This document shows, piece after piece, positions 7,940 to 16,084 of a DNA stretch of 64,000 nt (position 1 is its first letter; each line of letters opens with the position of its first letter). The position numbers were made by a program, and so were the translations under genes. Source of the stretch: Agromyces sp. SYSU T00194 (GTDB lineage: Bacteria > Actinomycetota > Actinomycetes > Actinomycetales > Microbacteriaceae); assembly GCF_040496035.1 (NCBI RefSeq), contig NZ_JBEPJZ010000001.1, positions 496,001 through 560,000 of the forward strand. The letters are read 5' to 3'. A model generated the notes under the pieces. The model saw only the letters and a list, made by a program, of their open reading frames with translations. It had not been told where the DNA came from and did not search any database.

Positions 7940-8677
7940 CTAGTCGGCGAGGATCGCCGCGACGTCAGGGTAGTTCCCGACCTCCCAGCCGCCGTCCACC
8001 ACGATCGACGCACCCGTCACGTACGACGCCGCAGGGCTCGCGAGGAACAGCGCAGGCCCCGCGATCTCGTCCGGTTCGGCGGGGCGACGGAGCGCGATCC
8101 GGTCGTTCATCGCCGCCGCCAGCTCGGGGACCGACCGATACCCCTCGGTCAGTGGGGTGACGACCAGGCCGGGGAGCACGCAGTTCGCACGGATGCCTCG
8201 CGGCGCAGCCTCGATCGCCGTGTTCCTCGTGAACGCCTCCACACCAGCCTTCGCACTGACGTACGCGCTCCCCGCGTGCATCGGGATCCGGCCATTGATC
8301 GATCCGACGTTCACGATCGACCCGCCGTCGCGCATCACGGCGAGCTCCGCCTTGGTCGACAGGAAGACGCCGGTGAGCACCAAGCCCAGCGTGAACTCCC
8401 ATTCGGCCCGCTCCATCCGATCGATCGGTGCGCCCCTCGACGCGCCGGCCACGTTGAACGCCAGGTCGATCTCCGCGGGCATCGCGTCCCGGAGCGCTGT
8501 CTCGTCGGTCACGTCCGCCCGACGCGGCGTGAATCGCGGATGTGTAGCGTCCTGAGGCGCCAGGTCGAGGCCGAAGACCACTGCGCCCTCCTCGAGCAGG
8601 GCGCGCGTGATCGCCAGGCCGATACCCGACGCAGAGCCCGTGACGACCGCCACGCGACCCGCGAAGCGGGCGCTCAT
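7940..8677 (-). CDS. SDR family oxidoreductase
   Basis: A 245-aa short-chain dehydrogenase/reductase. The nucleotide-binding motif TGSASGIG is at residues 13-20, NVAG follows the fourth strand, and the catalytic Ser (VGSINGR) and Tyr-x-x-x-Lys (AYVSAK) are present, so it should be active on an alcohol or ketone. The acidic residue in GLDLAP favours NAD. Its ATG overlaps the stop of the preceding Lrp gene by four bases (ATGA). It presumably oxidises or reduces an intermediate from the compound imported by the operon's transporter. Confidence 0.9.
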   Translation of the reverse strand: MSARFAGRVAVVTGSASGIGLAITRALLEEGAVVFGLDLAPQDATHPRFTPRRADVTDETALRDAMPAEIDLAFNVAGASRGAPIDRMERAEWEFTLGLVLTGVFLSTKAELAVMRDGGSIVNVGSINGRIPMHAGSAYVSAKAGVEAFTRNTAIEAAPRGIRANCVLPGLVVTPLTEGYRSVPELAAAMNDRIALRRPAEPDEIAGPALFLASPAASYVTGASIVVDGGWEVGNYPDVAAILAD

Positions 8678-9219
8678 GCGTCCTCCGCGAGATGCGTCTT
8701 CCGCAGGCGGACTCCCTCGGACCGGTCGGTCGCGAGATCGCCCAGGCTCAGCAGGGTCTCGATGCGGAGCACGTTCGGGATCTGCCAGACCCGGTCCAGG
8801 AGGAGTGCGCGCAGCTCCGCATGGTCGGCGAGCCGGAAGCGTGCCAGCAGGTCGTAGCTGCCAGCGATGACGGTGAGTTCCTCCAGCTCCGGGATATCGC
8901 GGAAGGCGCTCAGCGTCGGGGCGAGGTCCGTGCCGGAGTCGACGGTCACCGGCATGTACACGACGACCTCGTGGCCCAGCCGGTCCCAGTCGAGGTCGAT
9001 CGTGTACCCGCGGATCACGCCCGACCGTTCGAGTCGCGCGATCCGCTCGGAGACCGCGGGCGCGGACATCTCGACTTTCGCGGCGATCTTGCGGACCGAG
9101 AGCCGGGAGTCCTCGGCGATCACCTCCAGGATCGCGATGTCGGTCTCGTCGATCCGCACGGGGTCGTGCGGTCGTTCCACCGCTCCCACCAGGGCCGACA
9201 TCGGCGTCGAGCGCGTCAC
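8674..9219 (-). CDS. Lrp/AsnC family transcriptional regulator (second paralogue)
   Basis: A 181-aa Lrp-type regulator with helix-turn-helix (LSVRKIAAKVEMSAPAVSERIARL) and RAM domain. It shares near-identical stretches with the paralogue at 7347-7904, for example GHEVVVYMPVT versus GHDVVVFMPVT and LLLDRVWQIPN in both. The GTG at 9219 overlaps the aminotransferase stop (GTGA) and gives VTRSTPMSALVGAV, aligning with the paralogue's MTSRSPMSAFVDAV; ATG 9201 is the alternative. Two paralogues in one operon could form heteromeric Lrp octamers or sense two different metabolites; both are inference. Confidence 0.9.
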   Translation of the reverse strand: MTRSTPMSALVGAVERPHDPVRIDETDIAILEVIAEDSRLSVRKIAAKVEMSAPAVSERIARLERSGVIRGYTIDLDWDRLGHEVVVYMPVTVDSGTDLAPTLSAFRDIPELEELTVIAGSYDLLARFRLADHAELRALLLDRVWQIPNVLRIETLLSLGDLATDRSEGVRLRKTHLAEDA

Positions 9220-10409
9220 GACGTGACCGCCCCGACGCGACCCAAGGCAGGCCGCGCCCCACCCTCGGTCTCCCGGTACCACGACGCGAGCCGTGCGAGA
9301 CCGCGCCGGAGCACGGGCTCCGACGCCGACAGCGAAATCCGCGCGAACGACGCGGCCACCGAGCCGAACGCGGTGCCCGGCGCCAGCGAGACGCCTCGCT
9401 CGACGAGCTCGATGCAGGCCCGACGGGAGTCGACGCCCGCGGCGAAGGACACCATCACGTAGAAGGCGCCGTCCGGCACGACCACCTCGATCCCCTCCGC
9501 TCGCAGGAGCCCGACGACGAGGTCGCGCCGTCGCCGGTAGCTTTCGCGCATCGCATCGACCTCCTCGCGCGGACCGGTCAGCGCCGCCATCGCCGCCGCC
9601 TGGCTCACCTCGCTCACGCACGACACGAGCGGCTCCTGAACCCTCCAGAGCGTCGGCGCGAGCCACGACGGGCTCGCGACGTAACCCACCCTCCACCCGG
9701 TCATGGCGTACGTCTTCGAGAAGCTGTAGACGCCGATCACGTGGTCGCGGTCCACGCCGATCGCGTTCGCCGGCGTCCCGTCGAAGATGAGCTCGTCGTA
9801 GACCTCGTCCGAGAGGACGAGCACGTCCCGGGCGGCGCACACCTCCACGATCTCGCGCACCACGGCCGGCGGGAACACCGCGCCGGTCGGGTTGCCGGGG
9901 CTGTTCAGCACGAGCAGGCGCGTGCGATCCGTGATGAGGGCGGCGATCTCCGCGGGGTCGGCGACGAATCCCCGATCGGCGGGGAGCGGGTAGTGCACGG
10001 CTCGTGCACCGGCGAGTGTCGCGAGCATCTCGTAGTTCGGCCATGCCGGGTCGGGGACGAGCACCTCGTCGCCGGGCGAGAGGGTCGCCGCCATGACGAG
10101 CTGGCAGGCCTGCACGCCGCCGGCGGTGACGATGACGTCGTCCGGGTGGTAGTCCAGGCCGCTCGCCTCGTGCAGGCGGCGCGCGAGCAGCGTGCGCAGC
10201 TCGGCGAGGCCGGCGGACTGGGTGTACCCGACGCCGTCCAGCGCCCTCCGCATCGCTGCCTCGGTGATGTGCACCGGGGTGGTGAAGTCGGGTTCGCCGA
10301 TCTCGAGCCGATCGATCTCCCCGGGCGGACGCGCGACCACGAGGTTCACGATCTCGCGGATGCCCGACCCGCCGACATGCGATGCGTACTCGCCGATCCC
10401 CGCACTCAC
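9216..10409 (-). CDS. Pyridoxal-phosphate aminotransferase, class I/II
   Basis: A 397-aa fold-type I aminotransferase. It shows EIGEPDF near the N-terminus, NSPGNPTG (about 169-176), DEVYDEL with the PLP ring Asp (about 201), the Schiff-base lysine in YSFSKTYAMTGWRVGY (Lys232) and the carboxylate-binding Arg near the end (ARISLS). It should move an amino group between an amino acid and a 2-oxo acid in the cytoplasm. GTG 10409 overlaps the upstream SDR stop in the GTGA arrangement seen elsewhere in this operon; ATG 10421 (MARAVSAG) is the alternative. In context it may deaminate the amino acid freed by the hydantoinase-like enzymes. Confidence 0.9.
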   Translation of the reverse strand: MSAGIGEYASHVGGSGIREIVNLVVARPPGEIDRLEIGEPDFTTPVHITEAAMRRALDGVGYTQSAGLAELRTLLARRLHEASGLDYHPDDVIVTAGGVQACQLVMAATLSPGDEVLVPDPAWPNYEMLATLAGARAVHYPLPADRGFVADPAEIAALITDRTRLLVLNSPGNPTGAVFPPAVVREIVEVCAARDVLVLSDEVYDELIFDGTPANAIGVDRDHVIGVYSFSKTYAMTGWRVGYVASPSWLAPTLWRVQEPLVSCVSEVSQAAAMAALTGPREEVDAMRESYRRRRDLVVGLLRAEGIEVVVPDGAFYVMVSFAAGVDSRRACIELVERGVSLAPGTAFGSVAASFARISLSASEPVLRRGLARLASWYRETEGGARPALGRVGAVTS

Positions 10410-11155
10410 AGCGCGAGCCATCCGCCGTCGACCACCAGCGTGTGGCCGTGGACGTACGCGGCGTCCTCGCCGAGGAGGAACGCGACCGCCCCTGCGATGT
10501 CGCGCGGGTCGCCCAGTCGCCCGGCAGGGATCTTCGCCCCGGCACGCGCGAGCTTCTCCGGGTCGTCGAGCACCGCCGTCGTGAGCGGTGTCGCGATGGT
10601 CCCGGGCGCGACGGCGTTGACCCCGATGCCCAGCGGCGCGAGCTCGACGGCAGCCGAGGTCGTGAGCTGGCGGATGCCCGCCTTCGACACGTCGTAGGCG
10701 GCTTCGGGCGTCGACGACGAGACGAAGGCGGCGGTCGACGCGATGTTCACGATGCGCCCGCCCCCGGTGCGGCGGAAGTGGGGCACGATCGCCTGGATCG
10801 CGAGGAACGCGCCACGGAGGTTGACGGAGAGCTGCAGGTCCCACTCGGCGACGCTGTAGTCGACGAGCGGCTTCGCGATGGCGATCCCGGCGTTGTTCAC
10901 CAGGCCGACGAGCGGCGCCGACCGCGCCGCGGCGAAGTCGACCAGCTGCGCCACGGATGCGGGGTCGGACATGTCGACGACGTGCGGGACCGCGCGGTCG
11001 CCGCGTTCGAGGATCGCGTTCGCGACGGCGCCCGCCCGGTCGGCGTCGAGGTCGGCGACCACGACGTCCCAGTCGCGGGCGGCGAGGAGGGTTGCCGTCG
11101 CCTCGCCGATCCCGCCGCCGGCGCCGGTGACGATCACGGTGCGGTGGTTCTGCAT
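10406..11155 (-). CDS. SDR family oxidoreductase
   Basis: A 249-aa classical SDR: TGAGGGIG cofactor loop near residues 10-17, NNAGIA, catalytic Ser in NIASTAAF and Tyr-x-x-x-Lys in AAYDVSK, and the usual C-terminal GHTLVVDGGW. The acidic residue after strand two (VADLDADR) suggests NAD. It is distinct in sequence from the SDR at 7940-8677, so the operon carries two different oxidation or reduction steps. It is separated by 45 nt from the preceding flavin oxidoreductase gene. Confidence 0.9.
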   Translation of the reverse strand: MQNHRTVIVTGAGGGIGEATATLLAARDWDVVVADLDADRAGAVANAILERGDRAVPHVVDMSDPASVAQLVDFAAARSAPLVGLVNNAGIAIAKPLVDYSVAEWDLQLSVNLRGAFLAIQAIVPHFRRTGGGRIVNIASTAAFVSSSTPEAAYDVSKAGIRQLTTSAAVELAPLGIGVNAVAPGTIATPLTTAVLDDPEKLARAGAKIPAGRLGDPRDIAGAVAFLLGEDAAYVHGHTLVVDGGWLAL

Positions 11156-11200
11156 GTGGAGCTGCTTTCTGTGGAGTCGATCCGGTGCGTGGGGTGCGGG

Positions 11201-12268
11201 TCAGGCCAATCGGTCGCGGACCTCCCCGAGCAACGACACCGAGCGCATGGTCGCGTCGTGGTCGACGCCGGGGTACTTCGACCGGAACATCACGTGCAGG
11301 CCGTCGCCCACGATGTCGCGCAGTCGTCCGAGCAGGTCGGCCACGTCGTCGGGGGTGCCGAGCGACATCTCGCCGCGTCTGCGCGCGTGCTCGTCGGGCG
11401 ACATGCGGTCGGGGTACCATCCCTCGTATTCCTCGGGACGCAAGCCGTACCAGTCGCCGTACACGCGGCGGGTGTACATGTACCCGTCACGGACCGCTTC
11501 CCATGCCGCATCCGCGCCGTCCTCGTGCAGGAACCCTCCCAGCGTGAGGTAGAACTGCACCGGTTCGTCGCCGCGGCCGTGCCGCTCGAGCGCCTCGCAG
11601 TAGAGCCGGTGACCGGTCTCCACCCGTTCGAGGATGCCGCGATTGTGCCCGCGCTCCGCGAAGACGTCCGAGTCGGTGCCACCGTCCATGATGAACGCAT
11701 CCGCGAGGCGGGCGACCCGGTCGATCGCGGCCGGTGCGTGACCGCCCATCAGGAGCGGGATCGAGCCGTGCACCGGCTTCGGGAACACCTCGACCCCACG
11801 TCGCGTGAAGTGACGTCCCTCGAAGTCGACGGGGCCCGGGCTCCAGGCCTGTCGCAGGATCTCGCACAGTTCCTCGGTGCGCCGCACGCGGGTCGGCCGC
11901 CGGACGCCGAAGCCCTCGTACTCCACGTCGCGGTAGCCGAGCGCGAGCCCGAGGCGCAGGCGGCCGTTCGAGAGCTGGTCCACGAACGCGGCGTCCTCGG
12001 CGAGCCGGATCGGCTCGTAGAGCGGGGCCAGCGCCACCGAGATGCCGACGCCGATCCTCGTGGTCCGGGCCGCGAGGGCCGCCGCATACGGGAGGACGCT
12101 GCCGACGTAGCCGCTCTCGAGGAAGTGGTGCTCGGTGATCCACACGGCATCGAGCCCGACGCGTTCGGCGTGCTCCATCTCGCGCAGGGAGAGCTCGAGC
12201 TCCTCCGACTGGTCGAGACCGGTGTCCGGCAGCGCCTCGCCGCTGAACACCCCGAGTCCGATCTCCAT
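11201..12268 (-). CDS. LLM class flavin-dependent oxidoreductase
   Basis: A 355-aa bacterial-luciferase-like TIM-barrel protein that uses reduced flavin (FMN or F420) for monooxygenation or hydride transfer. Diagnostic segments are AVWITEHHFLESGY, TTRIGVGISVALAPLYEPIRLAEDAAFVDQ split across a helix and strand, and LGLALGYRDVEYEGF. ATG 12268 (MEIGLGVF) has GAGAGG 8 nt upstream and is preferred over GTG 12277. It follows the peptide-type transporter genes by 27 nt, so the imported compound is a plausible substrate, for example for C-N or C-S bond oxidation; this is inference. Confidence 0.88.
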   Translation of the reverse strand: MEIGLGVFSGEALPDTGLDQSEELELSLREMEHAERVGLDAVWITEHHFLESGYVGSVLPYAAALAARTTRIGVGISVALAPLYEPIRLAEDAAFVDQLSNGRLRLGLALGYRDVEYEGFGVRRPTRVRRTEELCEILRQAWSPGPVDFEGRHFTRRGVEVFPKPVHGSIPLLMGGHAPAAIDRVARLADAFIMDGGTDSDVFAERGHNRGILERVETGHRLYCEALERHGRGDEPVQFYLTLGGFLHEDGADAAWEAVRDGYMYTRRVYGDWYGLRPEEYEGWYPDRMSPDEHARRRGEMSLGTPDDVADLLGRLRDIVGDGLHVMFRSKYPGVDHDATMRSVSLLGEVRDRLA

Positions 12269-12295
12269 GTCATGCACCTCTCTTCGCCTGCGCGC

Positions 12296-13210
12296 TCATG
12301 CGGCAGCCTTCATCTCGTCGTGGCGCCAGCATCGGACCACGTGGTCGGCGGAGAGCACCACTTCGTGGTGCGGTTCCGGGCAGTCCCCGCCGACGACCGG
12401 GCACTCCGCGCCGACGGTCGTCTCCTCCGCGGCCTCGCCGGCGAGCTCGGCTCGGAACAGCCGCCGGGTGTACGGATGCCTCGGGGCGGCGAACAACGCG
12501 CTCGTCGTCGCCCGCTCGACGATGCGGCCCCGGAAGAGCACGATCACCTCGTGGCTGGTCAGCCGCACCACCTTCAGGTCGTGCGTGGCCATCAGGTAGG
12601 TCATCCCACGCTCCTCCTGCATGCGCTCGAGCAGCGCGAGCACCTGTCCTTGGATCGAGACGTCCAGGGCGGAGGTCGGCTCGTCGAGCACGAGCAGCTT
12701 CGGAGCGCTGGCGATCGCGCGGGCGATCGCCGCACGCTGCAGTTCGCCGCCGCTGACCCCGCGCGGCCGTAGGCCCGCGAACGCGGACGATAGTCCGACC
12801 GAGGTCAGCAGCTCGGCGACGCGGCGATCACGGTCCGCCGGGCGTTCCGGATCGAGACGGAGCACCTCCCCGATCGACCATCCGATCGTCCGCATCGGGT
12901 CGAACGAGAGCAGGGGATTCTGGAAGACCATCTGCAACTCGTGCCGGCGGGCGCGCGACCGGCGGGCGGACAGCCCCGACAGCGGTGCGCCGGCGAGCTC
13001 GATCGCACCCGCATCCGGTCGGTGCAGCCCCATGATCAGGCGCGCGAGGGTGGACTTGCCGGACCCGGACTCCCCGACCAGCGCGACGGTCCGGCCGTGC
13101 GGGATGTCGAACGAGACGTCGTCGACGGGACGGATGGTGCGTCGACCGACGGTTCCCCGGACGCGGAACTCCTTGCGCACGTTGCGGACGCGCAGCAGTG
13201 GCTCGGTCAT
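12296..13210 (-). CDS. Oligopeptide/dipeptide-type ABC transporter ATP-binding protein (DppF/OppF-like)
   Basis: A 304-aa ATPase: Walker A GESGSGKS (46-53), Q-loop in LQMVFQNPL, signature VSGGELQRAAIARA, Walker B LLVLDEPTSALD and the C-terminal Opp/Dpp extension with Cys residues (CPVVGGDC). It powers import through the DppB/DppC-like pore. Its ATG overlaps the stop of the partner ATPase gene by four bases. Confidence 0.92.
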   Translation of the reverse strand: MTEPLLRVRNVRKEFRVRGTVGRRTIRPVDDVSFDIPHGRTVALVGESGSGKSTLARLIMGLHRPDAGAIELAGAPLSGLSARRSRARRHELQMVFQNPLLSFDPMRTIGWSIGEVLRLDPERPADRDRRVAELLTSVGLSSAFAGLRPRGVSGGELQRAAIARAIASAPKLLVLDEPTSALDVSIQGQVLALLERMQEERGMTYLMATHDLKVVRLTSHEVIVLFRGRIVERATTSALFAAPRHPYTRRLFRAELAGEAAEETTVGAECPVVGGDCPEPHHEVVLSADHVVRCWRHDEMKAAA

Positions 13211-14157
13211 GGTACCTCCACGTTGTGGCATGCGACCCGACGACCGTCGGACCCGACCCGCAGGGCGGGGCGTTCGGTCCGGCAGAGCTCCGTCGCGAGT
13301 GGACAGCGCGCGGCGAACGGGCAGCTGTCCTCCGGGATCTCCCCCGGGTCCGGGATCCGCCCCGGGATGAAGCTGATGCGATCGGCCTCCGGGTCGGCCG
13401 ACGCCACGAGCCCCGCGGTGTACGGGCTGACCGGATCCCGCATGATCTGCTCGGCGGACCCGTGCTCGAGCACCATGCCCGCGTACAGCACCACCACCTC
13501 CTCCGCCATCGACGCGATGGCGGCGAGGTCGTGGGAGATGAGCAGCAGCGCGCTCCCCCGCTCGCCGACCTCGCGCGCGATGGTCGCCAGCACCTGCACC
13601 TGGATCGTCGCGTCGAGGCCGGTGGTCGGTTCGTCGGCGATGACGAGGTCGGGCTCGCACACGAGCGCCATCGCGATCGCGATCCGCTGTGCCATCCCGC
13701 CCGAGAACTGATGGGGGTAGTCGAGCGCACGCCGGTCGGCATCGGGGATGCCGAGCTCCGACATCAGGCGCACTGCGCGGCGCCTCGCCTCGTGCTTGCC
13801 GATCGGGAGGTGCGCGCGCGCGACGTCGGCGATCTGGGTGCCGACGTTGACGACGGGGTTCAGGGAGCTGAGGGCGTTCTGGTAGACGATCGAGACGCGC
13901 CTGCCGCGCACGGAGCGCATCTCGTGCTCGGTCAGGTCGAGTACGGACCGCCCGTCGAGCTCGATCTCGCCGCCGACCACGCCGACCCCCTCCGGCAGCA
14001 GCCCCACGATCGCCCCAGCGGTCATCGACTTGCCGGAACCGGACTCGCCCACGACGCCGATGCGACGACCGGCCGGGATCTCCAGGTCGAGGCCCTGGAC
14101 GATCGGGCGCCCGCCGACCGACTCGATGCGCAGGTCGCGTATGGACACCAGGTTCAT
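13207..14157 (-). CDS. Oligopeptide/dipeptide-type ABC transporter ATP-binding protein (DppD/OppD-like)
   Basis: A 316-aa ATPase: Walker A GESGSGKS (37-44), signature FSGGMAQRIAIAMAL, Walker B DLVIADEPTTGLD, and the characteristic C-terminal cysteine motif (CPFAARCPLATELC) of the OppD/DppD family, which in some members binds an iron-sulfur cluster. ATG overlaps the stop of the permease gene (ATGA). It works as a heterodimer with the adjacent ATPase. Confidence 0.92.
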   Translation of the reverse strand: MNLVSIRDLRIESVGGRPIVQGLDLEIPAGRRIGVVGESGSGKSMTAGAIVGLLPEGVGVVGGEIELDGRSVLDLTEHEMRSVRGRRVSIVYQNALSSLNPVVNVGTQIADVARAHLPIGKHEARRRAVRLMSELGIPDADRRALDYPHQFSGGMAQRIAIAMALVCEPDLVIADEPTTGLDATIQVQVLATIAREVGERGSALLLISHDLAAIASMAEEVVVLYAGMVLEHGSAEQIMRDPVSPYTAGLVASADPEADRISFIPGRIPDPGEIPEDSCPFAARCPLATELCRTERPALRVGSDGRRVACHNVEVP

Positions 14158-15017
14158 CGGGTCCCCCAATCGGAGATGCGACGGCCGATGCCGTCCAGTG
14201 CGATCACGGTGACGAAGACCGCCAGGCCGGGGAAGAACGCCATCCACCACTGGCCGTAGGCGATGCGGGGCGCGCCGATCGCGATCATCGCGCCCCACTC
14301 GGGCTCCGGGATCGGGACCCCGAGGCCGAGGAAGCTGAGGCCGGCGATGACCTGGATCGCGAACCCCGTGTTGATCGAGAACTGCGACAGGAGCGGCCCG
14401 ACCGAATTGGGGGCGATGTGCTGGACGATCACCCCGAAGCCGGTTCGGCCGGCCGTGCGCGCGACAGCCACGAAGTCCGCCTGCAGCAGGGGCGCCGCCA
14501 CCGAGCGCGCGACCTTGAAGAACGCCGGCGTGTAGAAGACAGCGATGATGCCTGCCAGCACGAGACCGCCGTTGCCGAGGGCGGCGATCACCATGAGCGC
14601 GAAGAGGAACAGCGGGATGGCCTGGAACATCTCGGCGATGCGGGAGAGCACCTCGTCCACCCACCCGCCGAAGTAGGCCGCGACGCTCCCCAGCACGAGG
14701 CCGAGCAGGAGCGCGACCACGATGCCGGAGACCGAGAGCAGCAGGTCGGTGCGCGCCGCGTAAAGCACCCGCGTGAACACGTCCATGCCCTGGGTGTCGG
14801 TGCCGAACCAGTGCGCCGACGACGGCGGCTGGTTGGTCGCCGACAGGTCGGCCTGCACGGGGTCGTAGGGGGTGATCAGCGGCGCGAACGCGGCGAGCAG
14901 CACCAGCACGGCGAAGGTGGCGGTGGCGCCGCTCAGCAGGACCTGGCTGTGGAACGCACGGCCGATACTCGTGCGCGGCCGCTCCACGGAGGGCGGCTTC
15001 GGGGTGTCAACTGCCAC
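14154..15017 (-). CDS. Dpp/Opp-type ABC transporter permease (DppC-like)
   Basis: A 287-aa permease with a cytoplasmic N-terminus, a first helix (TATFAVLVLLAAFAPLI), the periplasmic motif HWFGTDTQGMDVFTRVLYAAR typical of DppC/OppC, and the cytoplasmic loop ADFVAVARTAGRTG that contacts the ATPase. GTG 15017 (VAVDTPKP) has GAGGA six nt upstream and overlaps the end of the preceding permease gene by 11 bases. Confidence 0.9.
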   Translation of the reverse strand: MAVDTPKPPSVERPRTSIGRAFHSQVLLSGATATFAVLVLLAAFAPLITPYDPVQADLSATNQPPSSAHWFGTDTQGMDVFTRVLYAARTDLLLSVSGIVVALLLGLVLGSVAAYFGGWVDEVLSRIAEMFQAIPLFLFALMVIAALGNGGLVLAGIIAVFYTPAFFKVARSVAAPLLQADFVAVARTAGRTGFGVIVQHIAPNSVGPLLSQFSINTGFAIQVIAGLSFLGLGVPIPEPEWGAMIAIGAPRIAYGQWWMAFFPGLAVFVTVIALDGIGRRISDWGTR

Positions 15018-16065
15018 GGCGGATCCTCGGGTCGATCGCGAGCGACACGAGGTCGGCGATGAAGTACAGGAGCAGGTACAGGGCACTGGTCAGGAGGGCC
15101 ACGCCGATCACCGGCGCGAAGTCGAGGCGCTGCATGGAGAGCACCGCGTATTGGCCGACCCCGGGCCACGCGAACACGATCTCGACGAGTACGGTGCCGC
15201 CCAGGAGGTAGCCGAAGGTCATGGCGACCTGTTGCGCGATCGGGGCGGCCGACGACTTGACGGCGTACCGCGCGTATGCCACCTGCGGCGGCAGGCCCAT
15301 CGCGCGGGCGGTGCGGAAGTGGTCGCTCCGCAGCACCCGGCCGACGACGTCGCGCGTGAGCGCGAGCAGGGCGGGGAACGCGCCGAAGGCGAGCGCGATC
15401 GACGGGAGCACGAGGTGGGCGATCGCGTTGGCGAACACCGCCCAGTCGCCGGCGATGGCCGCATCGACGACCGTCATACCCGTGACATGCGGCGGGGAGC
15501 TCATGCCGATGTCCAGCTCCCCGGTCGGTGCCGGCGCGATGCCGAGCGTGTAGGTGAAGACGTAGATCAGCAGGATGCCGAGCCAGAAGGTCGGCATCGC
15601 GACGCCGAACCGCACGAACCCGGTGATCAAGCGGTCGATCCAGGTCGCGGGGTGCAGCGCGGCCCAGACGCCGAGGGGCAGGGCGAGGAGCACGGTCAGG
15701 AGCAGGGCGGCGAGCGCCAGCTCCAGCGTGGCCGGGAACACCGCGGCGAGCGCCTCGGAGACGGGCTGTCGGGAGAAGGTCGAGGTGCCGAGGTCGCCCT
15801 GCAGGAGCCCGCCGAGGTAGTCGAGGTATTGCACGACCAGCGGACGGTTGTAGCCCAGCTGCTCGCGCAGCGCCTCGCGCTGCTCGTCCGAGGCGTTCTG
15901 GCCGGCGAGCAGGTAGACCGGGTCGCCGACGTTGTGGCTGAGCAGGAAGACGATGAGTGTCACCCCGAGCAGCGCGATCACCGACGTCGCGAGCCTGCGG
16001 AGGACGTACACGCCCCCGCCGATCACGGCGCTCTGGCGCATCGCGCTGCCCGGGATGATCGTCAT
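15007..16065 (-). CDS. Dpp/Opp-type ABC transporter permease (DppB-like)
   Basis: A 352-aa permease with six or so membrane helices. It has the N-terminal helix and motif of DppB/OppB (LRRLATSVIALLGVTLIVFLL; GDPV), the long periplasmic loop and the ATPase-contact segment YARYAVKSSAAPI. It forms the pore with the adjacent DppC-like subunit. The gene is 19 nt after the binding-protein gene. Confidence 0.9.
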   Translation of the reverse strand: MTIIPGSAMRQSAVIGGGVYVLRRLATSVIALLGVTLIVFLLSHNVGDPVYLLAGQNASDEQREALREQLGYNRPLVVQYLDYLGGLLQGDLGTSTFSRQPVSEALAAVFPATLELALAALLLTVLLALPLGVWAALHPATWIDRLITGFVRFGVAMPTFWLGILLIYVFTYTLGIAPAPTGELDIGMSSPPHVTGMTVVDAAIAGDWAVFANAIAHLVLPSIALAFGAFPALLALTRDVVGRVLRSDHFRTARAMGLPPQVAYARYAVKSSAAPIAQQVAMTFGYLLGGTVLVEIVFAWPGVGQYAVLSMQRLDFAPVIGVALLTSALYLLLYFIADLVSLAIDPRIRRGS

Positions 16066-16084
16066 CTCGTGTTCCTTCGTTCGC

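Noticed and set aside
10382..12772. A 796-codon open frame on the + strand
   Set aside because: Antisense to the SDR, LLM oxidoreductase and DppF-like genes; composition only, no motifs.
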